This document shows positions 1 through 7,271 of a stretch of 64,000 nt of DNA, in pieces (positions within the stretch are counted from its first letter, which is position 1; each line of letters opens with the position of its first letter). Source of the stretch: Candidatus Tumulicola sp. (lineage in GTDB: Bacteria; Vulcanimicrobiota; Vulcanimicrobiia; Vulcanimicrobiales; Vulcanimicrobiaceae); NCBI GenBank assembly GCA_036490475.1, contig DASXDT010000005.1, forward strand, positions 310,001 to 374,000, read 5' to 3'. Below the pieces are notes generated by a model. The model saw only the letters and a list, made by a program, of their open reading frames with translations. It was not told where the DNA came from and made no database searches. Position numbers and translations under genes: made by a program.

Positions 1-38
1 GACGGCGGTTTGAGAGGAGCACGGGGTTTGATGCCATT

Positions 39-2330
39 TTGACCGCGCGCCGGCCGGCTCGGTGCTACACTTCGGTCACCTTGCCCCTCGTTCGAACGTT
101 GCTCTATTCGCTGGCCGGATTGCTCCTCGCGTTGCTCGCGGGCAGGGCACAAGCCGTCGCTTCCGTCGGCAGTACGTTCCAGTTCACGATGGCGCGGGCA
201 CCGCACCCGTTAGCGCTCGATCCGAGCCTGGCAGATCCGGCCTGGCAGACCGGCGCGGTGCCGAATGGAACTGGACCGTGGCAGAACATGACCACGCGTT
301 CGCCCGCGCAGTTCGCGACCACCGCGTACGTGCTGTACGACGACAAAAATTTGTACGTCGGGTTCAAGGCCGTGCAAACCGGCGTGCCGATCGTTGCGTC
401 GCAGACGACCAACGACATCGGATTCGGTCTCGACGATTTCGTCGGCCTGGGCGTCGACACGAGCGGAGCCGGCAGTCAAGCCTATTATTTCGAAACCACG
501 CCGCGCGGCGTGCGCTACCAACAGTCCAACGAAAACGTCCGCTACAAGCCCCGCTGGAGCGCCGCAGCCACGTCGGCCGATGGCTCGTGGAGTGCCGTGA
601 TGATTATTCCGCTGAACGTGTTGCGCGTGCCGCACGGCGGAAAGCAAACCTGGCGCGTGCAGTTCGTACGCGGCGTTGCCGGTCGCGGCGAGCATCTCTC
701 GTGGGTATCGGACCCGATCATGCAGGACTCCGGTGGCGGCAATTGGCCGCAGTTCGCCGACACGCGTTTTTGGGCTGCCGTGGCGATCGACGTAGCGTCC
801 GCGGCCGCCTTACGTCCGCGTCCTCGCGCGGATATTTACGGGTTAGCAAGTATCGGCAACGATCGCAATCTTTTTCAGCAAGCCAATGGGACGTTCTTAC
901 CGATGAAGGTGCGTTGGATCGGCGGGGATGCCAGCATACCGATCACGCCGACGATCCGCTTCGTCGGAACGCTCAATCCAGATTTTTCGAACGTCGAAAT
1001 CGACCAGCAGACGATCGCTCCGCAAGAATTTCAACGCCAGTTAGTGGAGTATCGTCCGTTTTTCGCGCAAGGTGCGGCCTTTATCAACGCATTGTCGGGA
1101 CCGCGGTCGCCGACCGGAACCTACGTCAACGCTTCTAATTTGATTTTTTACTCTCCCTCGGTCGGACCGTTCGACAGCGGAGGAAAGGTCGAGGGCACGT
1201 TCGGCAACCAGAGCTTTGGGGCGCTAACGTTCCACGGTTACGATCAGACGACCGGAAATACGTTTAGCGATCAGGCATTCGGATACGAGCACGCGATTCA
1301 AGGTGGATCGTTTCTGTATTGGAGCGACGGCGTGCTGGCCAATCACTCCATTTTCGGGACCGACGATACGATCGAGGGCGGCATGGAGGCCCGCGATTTG
1401 CAAAACGGGATGGTCTACTATTTCGATCACTCGTTCGAGAACGGTTCGTGGACCGGCCATGCGGACCTCACGCAAGCCTTCATCGACCGGCATAAAGGCA
1501 ACACCGAGTTCAACATCGGATACATGGACATATCGCCCAATTACAATCCGATCGACGGATACACGGCTAACTCCGACATTCGCGGGCCGCAAGCGTACGC
1601 TCAGATCACCGGCGCGAGCAGTGCGATCAAGAACTACGGAATCTTCGTTACCGGGGATCGTTTTCTCGACGACTCGGGAGCGGTTCACCAAGCGGACGCC
1701 CAGGTTTTCGTCAACGCAACATTCGCCAACGGATTCTCATTGAACGGCATCGGACAGGCCGTCGGTGAGTTGCGTTCCTACGGGATCCCGTCTGGTCCCG
1801 GCTGCAGCGGTCCGATCGCGTATACATCGAGCTTCTCGGGCGCACCGTGCTATCGCGACGGTTTCACGCAACCGTTCGACCTCACCCAAATTCCGATCGG
1901 TTATCGGGACGGTACGCCCACGCCGATCGACGCCAGCTATTCGTGGGGACCGTTCGGCGACAACTACATTCACCTGTTCACGATCTCGACGAGCCGTCCG
2001 ATCGGGCGGCGGCTCAGCCTCGGGCTCGAATACGACGGAACGTTGCAGCAAGCGTTCTCAAACGGCTCGATCGATTCGCAATGGTTACGCCGCGTGTCGC
2101 TCTCGTACGGTATCTCGAGCGAAAGTACGTTCACGCTGGAGCTGCGCGACATCAACGGTCTGGGTGGCTTTGCAACGCAGGTCGGTAACAATCTCGCCGT
2201 CGCGTTCCATCAACGGCTGCGCAGCGGTGACGAGCTCTACGTCAACTATGGCAGTCCGGCCGCCGGTGCCACCTTGAATCGTTTGATCGTGAAATACGTT
2301 TTCCATGCGGGCGCCGACGAAGGGACGTAG
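39..2330 (+). CDS. DUF5916 / CBM9-like secreted protein (paralogue 1)
   Basis: A 763-residue exported protein. A hydrophobic signal segment (LLYSLAGLLLALLAG) lies near residues 20-35. It is followed by a region resembling family 9 carbohydrate-binding modules (ALDPSLADPAWQTG, then YVLYDDKNLYVGFKAVQ) and a long C-terminal region typical of DUF5916, thought to form an outer-membrane beta-barrel. The substrate is unknown. A paralogue sits on the minus strand at 7272-9389; both end in a similar tail (VFHAGADEGT here, IFYAGAEKGT there) and share the motif LxPDxSNVEIDQQ(S/T)IAP. The start is uncertain: TTG at 39 opens the frame, but TTG at 81 lies nearer the signal peptide. A purine-rich GAGAGGAG at 12-19 is too far from either to decide. 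It is convergent with imuB, with only 3 bp between the stop codons. Confidence 0.75.
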   Translation: MTARRPARCYTSVTLPLVRTLLYSLAGLLLALLAGRAQAVASVGSTFQFTMARAPHPLALDPSLADPAWQTGAVPNGTGPWQNMTTRSPAQFATTAYVLYDDKNLYVGFKAVQTGVPIVASQTTNDIGFGLDDFVGLGVDTSGAGSQAYYFETTPRGVRYQQSNENVRYKPRWSAAATSADGSWSAVMIIPLNVLRVPHGGKQTWRVQFVRGVAGRGEHLSWVSDPIMQDSGGGNWPQFADTRFWAAVAIDVASAAALRPRPRADIYGLASIGNDRNLFQQANGTFLPMKVRWIGGDASIPITPTIRFVGTLNPDFSNVEIDQQTIAPQEFQRQLVEYRPFFAQGAAFINALSGPRSPTGTYVNASNLIFYSPSVGPFDSGGKVEGTFGNQSFGALTFHGYDQTTGNTFSDQAFGYEHAIQGGSFLYWSDGVLANHSIFGTDDTIEGGMEARDLQNGMVYYFDHSFENGSWTGHADLTQAFIDRHKGNTEFNIGYMDISPNYNPIDGYTANSDIRGPQAYAQITGASSAIKNYGIFVTGDRFLDDSGAVHQADAQVFVNATFANGFSLNGIGQAVGELRSYGIPSGPGCSGPIAYTSSFSGAPCYRDGFTQPFDLTQIPIGYRDGTPTPIDASYSWGPFGDNYIHLFTISTSRPIGRRLSLGLEYDGTLQQAFSNGSIDSQWLRRVSLSYGISSESTFTLELRDINGLGGFATQVGNNLAVAFHQRLRSGDELYVNYGSPAAGATLNRLIVKYVFHAGADEGT

Positions 2331-2333
2331 CCC

Positions 2334-3593
2334 TCAATCGTACGCTCCGCGTACGTACCAGTGCGCGCCCTGGCGATAAATACGATACAGTTCGCCGTCT
2401 TCGAGCAATACATCGTATTCGTCGCGCACCACATCGTGTTGAGGCCAACCGGTATCGATGCGCCACGGTCCGGCACATTCGAGCACCGCGCGCGGCGGAT
2501 CGCCGACCGATGCCGGCTCTCCGGCACGCAAACGCACGGCGATTTCCGCGACGGTCAGCAGCCGCAGTTGCGGTACGACCGTATCGGACGGTGCCGCCTC
2601 GGTCGCACCGCTTTGCAGTACCGTCCGTTTCGGTAACTCGAACCGATCGTACGAAAAGCGATCTTCGAGCGCGTGCGCTTCTTTGGTACGCGCGCGCTGG
2701 ACGGGGGTGCCGAGCACCGATTCGAGCCGAGCAATGGCAACCGCGACGGCTTGCGGATCGAGATCGTCGCCGGCCAGCAGCGCCAGCGCTTCCCCACCTT
2801 CTTCTAACCCGGCCGCTCGCACGCGCAAACCGACGATTGCGGCCGGAAACGTCGCGCCGTCGAGTTTCGCGCGCACGACGTCGAACATCGCACGTTCTTG
2901 CGCGGTCGGAGCGGCCAGCAATACGTCGAAGCGGTACGTCTGCGCGTCTTCCAACTCGAGCGACAATTCGAGCGCACCGGCGCGCCGCCCGCTGCGTTCT
3001 AGATCCGAAGCGATACGCGACAGTAACATCCGCAAGGCGAAAAATACCTGCGCTTCGTCTTCGGCACGCCCTTCACCGAATAACGCCGCTTCGATCGCCG
3101 CCGAATGTCCGCGCGGAACGAATGGTGTCGAATCGTCGCCACGAGCGAGCGCGTGCCATCGCGCCGATCGTGCCCCGAAACGACGCACGAACGGTCCGTG
3201 CGGAAGTTTGGCAAGATCGCCAAGACGTTCTACTCCCAACAATCGCAAGCGGTCGATCGCATCTTGGTCTACATCGAGCACGGCCAACGGTAACGGTGCC
3301 AGCATCGTGCGCTCCCGTCCCGCTGGAAAAATCGTTCCATCGTTTGTAAACGCCGCTCCGCGTGCGGCGATACGATTGCTGCCGGCGCCAAAACGGGCGC
3401 GGACGCCGGCACCCTCGAGCACCGTTCGGGCGTGCTCGATCCACTGGGGCGGCGTTCCCGGCATGCCGCGCATATCGATAAACGCGAGCCCCGGGCGAAC
3501 GTCGTCGATCAGCGGTGAGACGGCATCGAGCGCGTCGAGTGCGTCTTCCCACACAGCGACGTCGACCGGAATCGCTTCAACGCACAGCAGCAC
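2334..3593 (-). CDS. imuB: ImuB-like Y-family DNA polymerase homologue
   Basis: About 419 residues. The start is probably GTG at 3593 or GTG at 3602, giving CVEAIPVDVAVWEDAL as the first beta-strand and palm segment. The frame is open further upstream, but that part lies on top of imuA. The middle contains the helix-hairpin-helix-like stretch typical of Y-family enzymes (IDRLRLLGVERLGDLAKLP, near residues 150-170). A little-finger-like domain and a C-terminal accessory region follow. ImuB proteins are usually non-catalytic partners of ImuA and DnaE2 in SOS mutagenesis; the acidic palm residues look degenerate here (GLAFIDMRGM keeps one Asp). It directly follows and overlaps imuA by 17-26 nt, so the two are translated from one message under the LexA-type promoter at 4356-4384. 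No dnaE2 gene is visible in the window. Confidence 0.72.
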   Translation of the reverse strand: MLLCVEAIPVDVAVWEDALDALDAVSPLIDDVRPGLAFIDMRGMPGTPPQWIEHARTVLEGAGVRARFGAGSNRIAARGAAFTNDGTIFPAGRERTMLAPLPLAVLDVDQDAIDRLRLLGVERLGDLAKLPHGPFVRRFGARSARWHALARGDDSTPFVPRGHSAAIEAALFGEGRAEDEAQVFFALRMLLSRIASDLERSGRRAGALELSLELEDAQTYRFDVLLAAPTAQERAMFDVVRAKLDGATFPAAIVGLRVRAAGLEEGGEALALLAGDDLDPQAVAVAIARLESVLGTPVQRARTKEAHALEDRFSYDRFELPKRTVLQSGATEAAPSDTVVPQLRLLTVAEIAVRLRAGEPASVGDPPRAVLECAGPWRIDTGWPQHDVVRDEYDVLLEDGELYRIYRQGAHWYVRGAYD

Positions 3594-4347
3594 GGTGCAC
3601 ACGCTCGCGACGAATGGGACGATCTTGCGCCAGCACCCGCTCGCGTAATTGGGCACCCGCAAGCGCATCGATAGCATGCACGCGTGCGTACGCACCGGCG
3701 GCCGCGCGTTTATCTTTTCCGATCGACGCGCGCACGTCGTAGCCGGCGACCGTGCACCACGGACCGCGCGAGCCGTGCAGCACGACGCGCTCGAGCTCGC
3801 AGCGCAGCCGCACCGATGCGGCCGCGCCCAGTTCCGCACCGGCGCGCTCGGCGATTGCGACGAGCAATACACCGGAACGATGTGCGACGGCCGCCAGGCG
3901 CATCCAGGCCGCCGGCCGCAATGCGGGCGCGCCCATCAAAACCAAACGGCAGGCGCGCGAACGAATCAGAATGTCGGCCGCTCGTGCGATGCCTTTGGGG
4001 GTGGCCGCCGATACCACCATGAGCCGGTCGAGCCGGACGCCGGCTCGAACCAGATCCGGCGGATACAGCCCGCCATCGTCGATGACGGCGGCCAACGCCG
4101 TCCGGGTCACACCGGCCAGCGTACGAGCCAGAATGCTCCAGCGGCCGCTTCGCCCCTCGAGCGCGACCAAACCGGTGGGGAAACCGCCGCCCAACGCCCG
4201 GTCGAGCGCCGGAATCGAGGTGGGAACGGCGGCGGCAATTCGCAGTTGCGGTGCCGATGTGTGCCCTCCGGACAACGTGGCTTTGAGTGCGGAAAACGCC
4301 TCGCGGCGGTCCGCATCCGAGTCGGAATTCGTTCGATTCGGCGCCAT
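3577..4347 (-). CDS. imuA: ImuA-like RecA-fold protein of the SOS mutasome
   Basis: A 256-residue protein with a truncated RecA/SulA-like fold. IPALDRALGGGFPTGLVALE near residues 46-65 corresponds to the RecA entry into the P-loop, but the loop itself (EGRSGRWS) lacks the Lys-Thr of a true Walker A, as is common in ImuA proteins. The family acts with ImuB in lesion-bypass mutagenesis. The ATG at 4347 is preceded by a minus-strand TTGACA box, a 14-bp LexA-type palindrome and a weak -10, so SOS control is visible in the sequence. A 702-bp inverted-repeat element sits immediately upstream of that promoter. Annotation as ImuA rests on the fold, the small size and the imuB partner rather than on a unique motif. 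Confidence 0.68.
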   Translation of the reverse strand: MAPNRTNSDSDADRREAFSALKATLSGGHTSAPQLRIAAAVPTSIPALDRALGGGFPTGLVALEGRSGRWSILARTLAGVTRTALAAVIDDGGLYPPDLVRAGVRLDRLMVVSAATPKGIARAADILIRSRACRLVLMGAPALRPAAWMRLAAVAHRSGVLLVAIAERAGAELGAAASVRLRCELERVVLHGSRGPWCTVAGYDVRASIGKDKRAAAGAYARVHAIDALAGAQLRERVLAQDRPIRRERVHRAAVR

Positions 4348-4355
4348 GGGAGCAC

Positions 4356-4384
4356 AGCGTATCGAACACCTGTTCGTATGTCAA
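4356..4384 (-). promoter_or_regulatory. SOS promoter of imuAB with LexA box
   Basis: On the minus strand, TTGACA (4384-4379), a 17-bp spacer and TACGCT (4361-4356) form a sigma70-type promoter. The spacer contains CGAACACCTGTTCG (4363-4376), which fits the Gram-positive/actinobacterial LexA consensus CGAAC-N4-GTTCG. The start codon of imuA is at 4347, so the leader would be very short. The -35 hexamer lies wholly within the 9-bp target duplication of the adjacent element. Confidence 0.72.
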
Positions 4385-4386
4385 GG
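4378..4386. repeat. Left target-site duplication, ATGTCAAGG
   Basis: The nine bases ATGTCAAGG abut the outer end of the left inverted repeat. They recur in the same orientation at 5089-5097 abutting the right inverted repeat, as expected for a 9-bp staggered insertion. Confidence 0.85.
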
Positions 4387-4443
4387 GGCTTTGCCCATAA
4401 AACCTGGCTTGCCTAAAAAGCCAGCGGGTCTGCCCACAAAAAG
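4387..4443. repeat. Left terminal inverted repeat
   Basis: A 57-nt arm that pairs with 5033-5088 (reverse complement) except for T/G at the 19th base and one extra G after the shared GCCAGCGG. Confidence 0.85.
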
Positions 4444-4494
4444 GTCAGACTGACCCGGTGGGCTTGCCTTGCGTGCTAACCGAACCGCCCAGGT

Positions 4495-4815
4495 GTGAGC
4501 GCTGACGCAACAGCCGACGTTGTAGCCGCCCTGAGTATAGTAGGAGCGTTCGGAATTCTCGCAGCCCTAGGGGCTGTCTACCTTCGGTGGTGTCGCAAGA
4601 AATCTCGACGGCCCAGTTTCTTTGAATTCTTCGGCCTGCAATTGGCGGCTCAGTTCTTGCTGGCAGTCCTCGCTGGGGTCGTGTTCCTGCTAGTGCTAGG
4701 AGTCAACGCGCTACACTTAACCTGGCTGGGCGTAGTGATCGGCGTCGCCGCAATAGGAGTCATAATCGCAGTCGCCTGGCTATTGGCGGCGGCGCATCCG
4801 CGTAAGGCCCGATAG
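4495..4815 (+). CDS. Small predicted membrane protein inside the 702-bp element
   Basis: A 106-residue ORF with a GTG start. It has three likely transmembrane helices: residues about 8-30, 47-69 (LLAVLAGVVFLLVLGVNAL) and 75-98 (VVIGVAAIGVIIAVAWLLAA). A basic loop (RWCRKKSRRP) lies between the first two and a basic tail at the end. No family is recognised. Its last 55 codons overlap antisense with the minus-strand ORF at 4650-5000, so probably only one of the two is a functional gene. The strong alternation of hydrophobic helices and charged loops favours real coding, but there is no clear Shine-Dalgarno. Confidence 0.45.
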   Translation: MSADATADVVAALSIVGAFGILAALGAVYLRWCRKKSRRPSFFEFFGLQLAAQFLLAVLAGVVFLLVLGVNALHLTWLGVVIGVAAIGVIIAVAWLLAAAHPRKAR

Positions 4816-5000
4816 TTGTGAAAACGGCCGCCCTGCATCAACTCGGCTGCATCGATCCACGTCCCAGGCGTTATCAAATCCCAGAGAACTTCGCAGGTCT
4901 CGCTGCACCACATTGCGGCACCGCTAAGGAGCGCAGGCCCTTCGTAAATGACCAGCTCCGGACATACTGAGCACCGTCTGATCGAGAAAATCTGGTCCAC
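4650..5000 (-). CDS. Small cysteine-rich protein, possible zinc-binding, in the 702-bp element
   Basis: A GTG at 5000 is preceded by a perfect GGAGGT six bases upstream, one of the best ribosome-binding sites in the window. This gives a 116-residue protein. The N-terminal half has paired cysteines (RRCSVCPEL near residue 10, then MWCSETCEVLWDL about 22 residues later) that could bind one metal ion. The C-terminal half is Thr/Pro/Ala-rich and lies antisense to the membrane ORF, so the true gene may be shorter or decayed. No family is recognised. The name rests only on the cysteine spacing. Confidence 0.4.
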   Translation of the reverse strand: MDQIFSIRRCSVCPELVIYEGPALLSGAAMWCSETCEVLWDLITPGTWIDAAELMQGGRFHNYRALRGCAAANSQATAIMTPIAATPITTPSQVKCSALTPSTSRNTTPARTASKN

Positions 5001-5032
5001 GTTAACACCTCCGTAAAAGAGTATCAGTACCA

Positions 5033-5088
5033 CTTTTTGTGGGCAGACCGCTGGCTTTTTAGGCAAGCCCGGTTTTATGGGCAAAGCC
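5033..5088. repeat. Right terminal inverted repeat
   Basis: A 56-nt arm complementary to 4387-4443; its outer end reads GGTTTTATGGGCAAAGCC and directly abuts the second ATGTCAAGG. Confidence 0.85.
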
Positions 5089-5097
5089 ATGTCAAGG
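5089..5097. repeat. Right target-site duplication, ATGTCAAGG
   Basis: An exact copy, in direct orientation, of 4378-4386. Confidence 0.85.
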
Positions 5098-5187
5098 TTC
5101 CAGCCGGCGGTTTTGGTCCAGGAGTCCCGGTCTTATTAGCGCAGGAGCAAGGATCGGACCGATCGCTGCATTTGCGAAAGGATGCAT

Positions 5188-6189
5188 ATGTTACACCGAG
5201 CCCCATTTGCATTGTCTTTGGGAGCGGCCGCGGCGCTGTTGGCGGCGTGTCAGGGCAATCCAGCCGCCTCGTCGGGCGCACCGCCGGCGCTTTCCGCCGG
5301 CTCCTACGCGCACGACCGCTTGGGATCGTGGATCGCGCCGAACGCCCGCGCGGCATCGAGCTTACTGTACGTTTCGAACCTCAGAAGCAACGACGTTCGA
5401 ATTTACAGCTACGACGGGGGCGATCAGCACGAACTGATCGGAACGTTGAAAGGCTTCAAGCAACCGGCCGGCATGTGCACCGACAAATCCGGAAACGTGT
5501 ACGTGGTCGATAGCGGGGCGTATAGCGTCTACGAATACGCGCACGGACAAACTGCCCGTCTCCAAACCATCTCCGAACGCCCGTACGGCATTCCTTATTC
5601 GTGCGCCATCGATTTCCAGCACACCGGCGATCTGGCAATCGTCAATCAAGCCGATCGCAAGCGCCACCTCGTACCCAACGTGCGCGTCTATCGCGGCGGC
5701 TCCGGCGGCACGGGATACGAAGGCTTCGACAATACTGGCGACCTGCTGTGGTCGGCGTACGACGACAGCGGCACGTTATATGTCGATGGTTACGATAACT
5801 ACGGCATTCCGGCGCTCTTCGAACTACCAAAGCGCGGCGGAGCCTTCGGTGAAGTCGCCATTCACGGTGCCACCATTTCGACCCCGACGGGATTATCGTG
5901 GGTCAACCCAGCCCTTCTCATCGGCGACCAAGACTTTCAACGCAAGAACATTTCAGGGGCGTACAAGTTGAACGTGTACGGCGACCGTGCCGACGTCGTC
6001 GGAAAGCTGCCGTTCAAAGGCACGATCGACGTGCATGGATTCTGGCGCCGCGGCGACCGTTTGGTCGCGCCGGACGAAACCGAAAACAACGTTGCGATCT
6101 TCACCTTTCCGCAAGGTAAACCGTACGCGATTTTCAATAACGACGTTTCCAAACCGTTCGCGGCCACGATCAGTCAGTTCGGCAACTAA
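5188..6189 (+). CDS. Beta-propeller lipoprotein (NHL/SMP-30-like)
   Basis: 333 residues. ATG 5188 is chosen over the in-frame ATG at 5182 because AAAGGA (5177-5182) gives it normal spacing. The N-terminus is a lipoprotein signal (ALSLGAAAALLAAC, lipobox LAAC, Cys about residue 21). The rest consists of repeated blades with the pattern LYVSN...DVRIYSYDGG and GNVYVVDSGAYSVYEYAHG, typical of six-bladed propellers found in large families in some soil phyla. The ligand or reaction is unknown; the protein should sit on the periplasmic side of a membrane. It stands alone and ends before the bidirectional terminator at 6236-6265. Confidence 0.72.
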   Translation: MLHRAPFALSLGAAAALLAACQGNPAASSGAPPALSAGSYAHDRLGSWIAPNARAASSLLYVSNLRSNDVRIYSYDGGDQHELIGTLKGFKQPAGMCTDKSGNVYVVDSGAYSVYEYAHGQTARLQTISERPYGIPYSCAIDFQHTGDLAIVNQADRKRHLVPNVRVYRGGSGGTGYEGFDNTGDLLWSAYDDSGTLYVDGYDNYGIPALFELPKRGGAFGEVAIHGATISTPTGLSWVNPALLIGDQDFQRKNISGAYKLNVYGDRADVVGKLPFKGTIDVHGFWRRGDRLVAPDETENNVAIFTFPQGKPYAIFNNDVSKPFAATISQFGN

Positions 6190-6212
6190 CGCCGCTCGGG
6201 TCCGTGTTCGTT

Positions 6213-6242
6213 TAGATAGCAAAAAGGTAGATAGCAAAAAGG
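6213..6242. repeat. 15-bp perfect tandem duplication
   Basis: TAGATAGCAAAAAGG occurs twice in tandem (6213-6227 and 6228-6242). The second copy supplies the A-tract of the terminator that follows. Confidence 0.85.
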
Positions 6243-6265
6243 ACGCCGGTACGCGGCGTCCTTTT
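6236..6265. terminator. Bidirectional intrinsic terminator
   Basis: An A5 run, a 7-bp stem GGACGCC/GGCGTCC with a 7-nt loop, and T4 lie between the convergent genes ending at 6189 (+) and 6287 (-), serving both. Confidence 0.82.
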
Positions 6266-6286
6266 CACGTTCATGCGCGACCGGCG

Positions 6287-7213
6287 TTAGTGCGGTTTTT
6301 GGGTGGCGGCGGGTTGGGGTGAGGGAGCGGCGCATTGTTGCGCTCCGTTCATCACGGCGACGGAAGCGGTATTTTCACGCTTTTCGGTTTCGGCGATCGT
6401 CCAACGCAACGCCGTCAGTAACCGCGTCACCGGATTGTAGCCCAGCGTCAATCCCGGGACGTTGGCGAGATCGATGTCGTACGGGTTGGGCGGCAAACCC
6501 GGCTGATTGGGATTTTGCATCAGCGGATTCGGCGATGGCGTCCCGGACATCGACATGGTGCCGCCGCGGCTGCCGGTTTGTTCGCTGGAGTTGATCGCGG
6601 CGACGTATTCTTCGCCTGCGTGTTGCAAGTCGCCCATCTGCTCGGTAGCAACGAAACCGCTAACGATGTCGAGGGCAGCATTTTGAGTCGCCAGCGCTGC
6701 CAGAAGTTTGGCGCGAATGTCTTTCAGTTGCTTGTCGTCGTCGGGATTGCCGGTGCCTTGCATTAACGCAGGCGAATCGAGCAGTTTCTGCGTTTCGATG
6801 ATGTTGTTGGCGATCGGGCTGACGAGATTTTCCATTCCAAGCAACGCCATGTTCTGGTCGGCGTTGAGCGTGCCGTTCGACGCATCGCCCGCAGTCACGG
6901 CCGCGCCGTTCGCCGTGGTACCGACGCTATTGCTGACCGAGTTGTCTACGCCGTTCAACGCACTGAGGTTGTATTGCGAGAACAGCTTCGGACTTTGCTT
7001 GATCGTTCGATCGTTTTGCAGCATCATCGCGATGGCCGGCGCGATATGCTGGTGCAGCTCGGCACACAGCGGACGCGTCACGATGTGGTAAATCTCCGGC
7101 GGCGGGGTGCCTTTGGGAGCGGCCGTGGCGGCGACGCCGACGACCGCCATTTGGGGCGCGGACGCCAGCGCGGCAAAACTCAGAATCGCTAAAGCGGATG
7201 CGGCACGTACCAT
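6287..7213 (-). CDS. Exported protein of unknown function
   Basis: 308 residues from ATG 7213; the frame is open further, but that part lacks a signal and reaches back into the preceding gene. An N-terminal signal peptide (ALAILSFAALASA) precedes a mostly helical, polar body. It contains PLCAELHQHIAPAIAMMLQNDR near residue 50, an Asn/Asp-rich middle, and a Pro/Asn-rich linker (PSPNPLMQNPNQPGLPPNP). A helix ends at TALRWTIAETEKREN. No family is recognised. It begins 58 bp after the DUF5916 gene on the same strand and may be the last gene of that transcript. Confidence 0.55.
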   Translation of the reverse strand: MVRAASALAILSFAALASAPQMAVVGVAATAAPKGTPPPEIYHIVTRPLCAELHQHIAPAIAMMLQNDRTIKQSPKLFSQYNLSALNGVDNSVSNSVGTTANGAAVTAGDASNGTLNADQNMALLGMENLVSPIANNIIETQKLLDSPALMQGTGNPDDDKQLKDIRAKLLAALATQNAALDIVSGFVATEQMGDLQHAGEEYVAAINSSEQTGSRGGTMSMSGTPSPNPLMQNPNQPGLPPNPYDIDLANVPGLTLGYNPVTRLLTALRWTIAETEKRENTASVAVMNGAQQCAAPSPQPAATQKPH

Positions 7214-7271
7214 CACCGTAGATATACGCCCCCCGCAGTCTGCCGCCTCTCTTAAGCCGCCGAGCGTACGC

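Larger units (their letters stand above)
4387..5088. mobile_element. 702-bp non-autonomous transposable element with 57-bp inverted repeats
   Basis: The two ends are near-identical inverted repeats: 4387-4443 (57 nt) and 5033-5088 (56 nt). They differ by one substitution and one single-base indel, both starting GGCTTTGCCCATAAAACC. A perfect 9-bp direct repeat flanks the pair. Each arm contains a small hairpin (CTGGCTT/AAGCCAG). Nothing inside resembles a transposase, so it would have to move in trans. It carries two candidate ORFs on opposite strands, 4495-4815 (+) and 4650-5000 (-), which makes it more than a bare MITE. The family is unknown to me. It landed between imuA and the lipoprotein gene at 5188, right at the imuA -35 box. 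Confidence 0.82.
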
